DNA from: Gimesia chilikensis
GTDB taxonomy: Bacteria; Planctomycetota; Planctomycetia; Planctomycetales; Planctomycetaceae
Assembly (NCBI RefSeq): GCF_007744075.1
Contig: NZ_CP036266.1
Location: 2,101,655 to 2,165,654 of the forward strand
DNA length: 64,000 bases
Direction of reading: 5' to 3'
In this document: positions 60,599-64,000 of the stretch, piece after piece
Layout of the letters: the number at the start of each line of letters is the position of its first letter
Position numbering within the stretch: position 1 is the first letter of the stretch
Notes under the pieces: generated by a model
Database searches by the model: none
What the model was told of the DNA's origin: nothing
The model's input: only the letters and a program-made list of their open reading frames with translations
Translations under genes and position numbers: made by a program

Positions 60599-61588
60599 AT
60601 GATCTACCGCTGTCTGCTGTCGCTGCTGCTCCTGTCCAGCCTGACCAGGTTCTTGCAGGCCGACTCGCTCCCCCTGGAAGCCGTCAAACCCCTGCTGCCA
60701 GCCGCCGACGACGAAACCCGGGCCCTCCGGGCGCTGCGGGAGTGGAGCGAGGCCCATCGAAACTGCACCAGGGTCGAGGCTAAATTTCTTCGTATCTGGT
60801 ATGACGATGTATTTGAAGTCCAGAAACATGCAGCAGGCGAATTCAGCTATCTGGGACCGCATCGTGGTTTCGTGAAATGGAACGCTCTTGCCCGAAGACC
60901 CAGGGAAGAATCTCTCAAACGGGGAAGGCGGGGGAAAGCTTACGAATATCAGGATACTGAACCTGAGGCCTGGTACTGGCTCACGGACCGGTTGTTGAAG
61001 ATCGATGAGTCTGAAAAAACAGTCGATATTTTTCCTGTTCCTCAAGGGTCTATGATAATTGTTTCGTTCGATTTTGGCGATTTTTTTAAGTCCGTCGACA
61101 GCCCCCTTTTGTTTGTTCCCGGAATGCCAAATAAGAAACGCCTTGAAAGTATGATTCAGGGCAGCATGTTCCAGGTCATTCGCGAAAACAAAAGTCATAT
61201 CTGGATCGCGGGGAAACCCAAACCCCCCAAGCAGGCTGCGATATATCAGGAATTTAAGCTTTACCTGGCAAAGGCGCCCTGGCGACTGAAAGCCATTCAA
61301 TTGATTCATCCCGGCGGAAATCAGTCGAGCGTTTATATTTTTTCGGAAGTTAATTTTGAACCCGGGGAATGGGATGAACCTGACCTCACTGGCTATAAAA
61401 TACTGAATGATCTGACGAAAGAACCGTTCGAATGGCCCGTCGAAGCCCGCTACCCAGGCTCGGACCCGGAGACGAGAGAACGCGGGCCAGTCGAAGCCCT
61501 GCGGCCTCAGCAGCCAGGCCCGGATTGGATCCACTTTCTCAATCCAATGTTCACACTGGGATTTGCTCTCTGGGAAATGGTCCACTAA
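60599..61588 (+). CDS. TIGR03009-type planctomycete secreted protein
   Basis: 329 residues from ATG 60599 (GGGAGGA upstream; the open frame further upstream is ignored). Signal peptide (RCLLSLLLLSSLTRFLQADS). The body matches the planctomycete-specific TIGR03009 pattern: ALREWSEAHRNCTRVEAKFLRI, VFEVQKHAAGEFSYLGPHRG, WYWLTDRLLKIDESEKTVDIF, YQEFKLYLAKAPWRLKAI. Extracytoplasmic, lipoprotein-sorting-like beta fold (LolA-like) is likely. Function unknown. Followed closely by four tandem membrane-protein genes on the same strand. Confidence 0.85.
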   Translation: MIYRCLLSLLLLSSLTRFLQADSLPLEAVKPLLPAADDETRALRALREWSEAHRNCTRVEAKFLRIWYDDVFEVQKHAAGEFSYLGPHRGFVKWNALARRPREESLKRGRRGKAYEYQDTEPEAWYWLTDRLLKIDESEKTVDIFPVPQGSMIIVSFDFGDFFKSVDSPLLFVPGMPNKKRLESMIQGSMFQVIRENKSHIWIAGKPKPPKQAAIYQEFKLYLAKAPWRLKAIQLIHPGGNQSSVYIFSEVNFEPGEWDEPDLTGYKILNDLTKEPFEWPVEARYPGSDPETRERGPVEALRPQQPGPDWIHFLNPMFTLGFALWEMVH

Positions 61589-61634
61589 GATCAAAGGGTC
61601 CCCATGTTCATCCGATTGCCGGAGTATTGCCGCC

Positions 61635-62087
61635 ATGCAGAGGTCCCTTGAAACTGAAAAGATTGAGAAGCATCTCGATGTGATTGGAATCCTGTTTATG
61701 GTCATGGCTGGCTTCAGTCTGCTCACGGTAGTATTCATTCCGTTCCACTTCATGTTGTTCCAGTCGTTCACGGATCATTTTCCGCGTCAGGCCAATGGTC
61801 CCGATCCCCGGAGAATGATTCAGGACATGCAACCGTTTATTTATATTGTCTATGCCATGATCGGTCTGTTCTCATTGTTCTTTGGCGCAATTTTGCTGGC
61901 GGCCGGCATCAACATCCGCCGCAGAAGACACTTCACCTTTTGCGTGGTCGGGTCGGCGCTGATCTGCACTTCCTTTCCTCTGGGGACCGCTCTGGGGATC
62001 TGGTCTTTATTGACCCTGTTGAATAAACAGACCCGGCCACTGTTCGAACAGCGGACCGATCTGGGCGATGCCGACTTTCTGGATTGA
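61635..62087 (+). CDS. Tandem paralogous membrane protein 1
   Basis: 150 residues from ATG 61635; GGAG ten bases upstream. Three to four hydrophobic segments: VIGILFMVMAGFSLLTVVF, FIYIVYAMIGLFSLFFGAILLAA, FCVVGSALICTSFPLGTALGIWSLLTLL. The tail LFEQRTDLGDADFLD ends like its neighbours. First of four co-oriented genes (61635-63572) that share the FPLGT-x-LG-x-W motif in the last helix and a DFL(D/E)-type C-terminus, except the fourth. Unknown family. Confidence 0.75.
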   Translation: MQRSLETEKIEKHLDVIGILFMVMAGFSLLTVVFIPFHFMLFQSFTDHFPRQANGPDPRRMIQDMQPFIYIVYAMIGLFSLFFGAILLAAGINIRRRRHFTFCVVGSALICTSFPLGTALGIWSLLTLLNKQTRPLFEQRTDLGDADFLD

Positions 62088-62107
62088 ATGATTGAGGAAT
62101 CCCTCTG

Positions 62108-62548
62108 ATGCCCATGACCAAAGCCAGCCAGCTCAACCTGATTGGCACCCTGTTTCTGATGCTGGGGATTCTGTCGATCTTCAATCTGGTGTTTTTGAGT
62201 CAGATCGGAGAGCAGGTTAAGGCAAACTCCCTCGCGAATGCAGATCTCCGTACGCCCGACGGAAAACCGTATGACGGCTTGAAAGAGCAGCGTGCGATGC
62301 AGCAGAGCTTTCTGCTGGGCATGCTGATTTTCTCGATCGGTTTCACCGTGATCAGTCTCCTGACCGGTACTTTTATCTTGAAACGGTTCAGTCATCGATC
62401 CTGTATTGTCGGGGCTGTTGTGACTATGATTGCATTTCCCCTGGGGACCATCCTCAGCGGCTGGGCATTGTTCGTACTCTGTAACCGGAACACAAAACAG
62501 CTGTTCCAGGAACGGGCAGCGCTGCGGGAAACGGACTTTCTCGAGTGA
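62108..62548 (+). CDS. Tandem paralogous membrane protein 2
   Basis: 146 residues starting 20 bases after the previous stop (ATG 62108 or 62114). Segments LIGTLFLMLGILSIFNLVFL, LGMLIFSIGFTVISLLTGTFIL and SCIVGAVVTMIAFPLGTILSGWALFVLC. Ends LFQERAALRETDFLE, almost the same tail as its right neighbour. The short loop between helices 1 and 2 is polar (ADLRTPDGKPYDGL). Unknown family; likely a duplicate of genes 1, 3 and 4. Confidence 0.75.
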   Translation: MPMTKASQLNLIGTLFLMLGILSIFNLVFLSQIGEQVKANSLANADLRTPDGKPYDGLKEQRAMQQSFLLGMLIFSIGFTVISLLTGTFILKRFSHRSCIVGAVVTMIAFPLGTILSGWALFVLCNRNTKQLFQERAALRETDFLE

Positions 62549-62578
62549 GGAAGGCAGGGAAGGGAATTGATCAGGTCG

Positions 62579-63031
62579 ATGCAAACCGCAAAAAGAAGTA
62601 AACAGCTCAAAATTGCCGCCTGGCTGATTATCGGTCTCGGAATCGCGAGCCTGGCCATCCTCCCCCGCATGGCAGCAGGTTTTCCTAATCTCGAAATTCA
62701 ACCCGGACCTCCTCCGATCCCCCTTGATCCCGAGGAGACGGCCAGGTACGAACAGATGGAGGAAATCGGGAATTATGCCTTTGGTGCTCTTTTTCGATTC
62801 ATTCATTTCTGGGCCTGGTTTTATCCGATCAGTTGCCTTCTGGTGGGCGCAGTAATTTTACATCGCAGGTTTTATACGCTATCCGTATTGGGGGCGGTGC
62901 TGGTTTTTACCGGTGTCTTTCCGATCGGCATGATTCTCGGCGGTTGGGCAATATTCCTGCTCTGTAACCGGGATACGAAACAGCTTTTTCAGAAACAGAC
63001 CGAACTGCGGGAAACGGACTTCCTCGATTGA
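62579..63031 (+). CDS. Tandem paralogous membrane protein 3
   Basis: 150 residues from ATG 62579 (a TTG four codons earlier at 62567, after AGGGAAGGG, is equally possible). Segments IAAWLIIGLGIASLAILP, FWAWFYPISCLLVGAVILH and LSVLGAVLVFTGVFPIGMILGGWAIFLLC; here the conserved FPLGT is FPIGM. The tail LFQKQTELRETDFLD is nearly the same as in gene 2. The polar loop is Pro/Glu-rich (PGPPPIPLDPEETARYEQM). Unknown function. Confidence 0.75.
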   Translation: MQTAKRSKQLKIAAWLIIGLGIASLAILPRMAAGFPNLEIQPGPPPIPLDPEETARYEQMEEIGNYAFGALFRFIHFWAWFYPISCLLVGAVILHRRFYTLSVLGAVLVFTGVFPIGMILGGWAIFLLCNRDTKQLFQKQTELRETDFLD

Positions 63032-63098
63032 AATATTTCTGCTTCTGTGGCAGCACGAACATTGACAGAACTACTCTACCGACCATAATTCTCCGGTT

Positions 63099-63572
63099 GT
63101 GAATCTGTCTGCAAATCAAACTCTCGAGGTTCTTTTGAACGAACAGAAACAAACGCGGCTCAAGCGGGCCGGTAAGCTGCTGATCCTCTGGGGCGTCCTG
63201 CATCTGACTCTGCTGCTGGCTGTGTACCCGATGATCTCCGCGATGAATGAGGGGATGCAGCAGATCATTGAACAGCCTGCACAGAAGCAGGCGCCGGAAC
63301 AGGTCTCGGCCCGGTTTCGCTCGATCATGCAGACCGCGGTCACGCTCGTGGAGATCTGCCTCTGGGCTTATCCCGTCATCTGCCTGTTGACCGGCGTTTG
63401 GATTCTGCAGACGCGTCACCTCACCGGGTGTGTTGTCGGGGCCGCCCTGGTCTGTGTCTCCGTTCCCCTGGGAACCATCCTCGGGATCTGGACGCTGATC
63501 CTCCTGCGGGACTCTGAAATCAGAACCCTGTTTGATCCACAGACGTCCGCACGGAATCTCAGCGATGCGTAG
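63099..63572 (+). CDS. Tandem paralogous membrane protein 4
   Basis: 157 residues from a GTG at 63099; the ribosome site is weak. Segments LLILWGVLHLTLLLAVYPMI, ICLWAYPVICLLTGVWIL and GCVVGAALVCVSVPLGTILGIWTLILL, with VPLGTILGIW as the shared motif. The tail SEIRTLFDPQTSARNLSDA departs from the DFL ending of the other three. Last of the four-gene array; 133 bases from the next gene. Confidence 0.7.
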   Translation: MNLSANQTLEVLLNEQKQTRLKRAGKLLILWGVLHLTLLLAVYPMISAMNEGMQQIIEQPAQKQAPEQVSARFRSIMQTAVTLVEICLWAYPVICLLTGVWILQTRHLTGCVVGAALVCVSVPLGTILGIWTLILLRDSEIRTLFDPQTSARNLSDA

Positions 63573-63705
63573 CAGACTTTCACCTTCAATTTCAATTCTG
63601 ACGCCCTGTACCCGCAATCTACAAAAACGCCTCTGTTCAAAATCGCGCTCAGAGAAGATAATAGAGCCGTAAAAGCTGACGCCGAACATTTTAGAAAGAT
63701 GCATC

Positions 63706-64000
63706 ATGGAACCCCTGGATCTGAAGCAGTTTGAATGGAAAATCAAAGTTCGCCAGTTGACGATGGACGACTTCGACGAACTGGTGGAAATGGAAAAACA
63801 GTGTTTTCCCGGCATGCAGACCTGGGGACGTGAGCACATCGAGAGCCAGCTCACAACCTTCCCGGAGGGACAGCTCTGCGTCGAGATCGACGGGCGGCTG
63901 GCCGCTTCTTCGTCGAGCCTGATTCTCGACTATGATCCCGCGCTGGAATGGCACAACTGGAAAGCGGTCGCCGATGACGGCTATATCCGCAATCACAATC
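63706..64000 (+). CDS. N-terminus of bifunctional GNAT acetyltransferase / carbon-nitrogen hydrolase (cut by window edge)
   Basis: 98 codons from ATG 63706 to the right edge. [26 protein letters not shown] and the following [50 protein letters not shown] are the opening of the ~500-residue proteins in which a GNAT domain is fused to a C-terminal nitrilase-like hydrolase. Only the GNAT start is visible, so the nitrilase part is prediction from the family. Substrate unknown. Confidence 0.8.
   Translation, partial: MEPLDLKQFEWKIKVRQLTMDDFDELVEMEKQCFPGMQTWGREHIESQLTTFPEGQLCVEIDGRLAASSSSLILDYDPALEWHNWKAVADDGYIRNHN

Noticed and set aside
60290-61771. 493-codon minus-strand open frame opposite the TIGR03009-type gene
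   Set aside because: It mirrors a protein with a clear signal peptide, ribosome site and family pattern on the plus strand; the minus frame shows no domain.

Overview
The window looks like a chromosomal segment of a planctomycete, most likely a Gimesia/Rhodopirellula-type member of the Planctomycetales. The family content supports this: a DUF1559 pseudopilin-like protein next to a carboxypeptidase-regulatory-like lipoprotein, a TIGR03009-type secreted protein, a formylglycine-dependent sulfatase, an ECF sigma factor paired with a very large Ser/Thr kinase carrying SUMF1-like and DUF1080-like domains, WD40/PD40 secreted proteins, and glycine-rich secreted proteins. No species can be fixed from sequence reading alone.

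Layout. (a) 1-8.9 kb: an accessory-looking stretch with a PrsW-like membrane protease fused to a long coiled coil (cut by the left edge), a DoxX-like protein, a metallo-beta-lactamase-fold protein, a CIA30-like protein, a secreted thermonuclease, and a DUF6933/GIY-YIG fusion. (b) 9.0-12.8 kb: sigma factor plus giant kinase. (c) 13.0-17.3 kb: an array of small, mostly unrecognised genes of plasmid/ICE flavour, including an extremely acidic protein with no Lys or Arg. Nearly every intergenic gap in the array carries a short motif, (T)GACACC(C), often overlapping the stop codon and usually 50-57 nt before the next start. (d) 17.3-24.2 kb: a serine recombinase and a mercury module (two MerR regulators with the Hg-type cysteine spacing, two small Cys-rich proteins, a CopZ-MerT-HMA-HMA fusion, a tandem-HMA secreted protein, MerA) followed by YnfA. 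(e) 24.3-28.3 kb: an arsenic operon (arsR, two small unknown genes, arsC, acr3, a small Cys-rich gene, a second arsC, arsI) with two matching palindromic operators. (f) 28.4-34.7 kb: two paralogous secreted propeller proteins, zinc-ribbon and coiled-coil membrane proteins, a hairpin-rich stretch, and a tyrosine recombinase whose upstream region holds three 10-bp direct repeats inside a perfect 13-bp inverted repeat. (g) tRNA-Arg(TCG) at 34.83-34.90 kb, a likely integration target, so much of the left half is probably a genomic island with its right end here. I did not find the other att copy.

(h) 35.4-64 kb: richer in G+C and typical planctomycete chromosome: secreted beta-helix and alpha/beta hydrolase, serine hydrolase, glycerophosphodiesterase, GlgX overlapping MprF, sulfatase, PDZ protein, a RimB-like/RimK/AstE-like peptide-modification operon, DUF1559/lipoprotein pair, a TIGR03009-type protein followed by four tandem paralogous membrane proteins, and the start of a GNAT/nitrilase bifunctional protein cut by the right edge.

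How it works together: the mer and ars modules are self-contained detoxification systems with their own metal-responsive regulators and recognisable promoters/operators. The recombinases and tRNA explain how they could have been acquired. The small-gene array in between, with its repeated intergenic motif and a DNA-mimic-like acidic protein, is the part I consider least explained by known biology.
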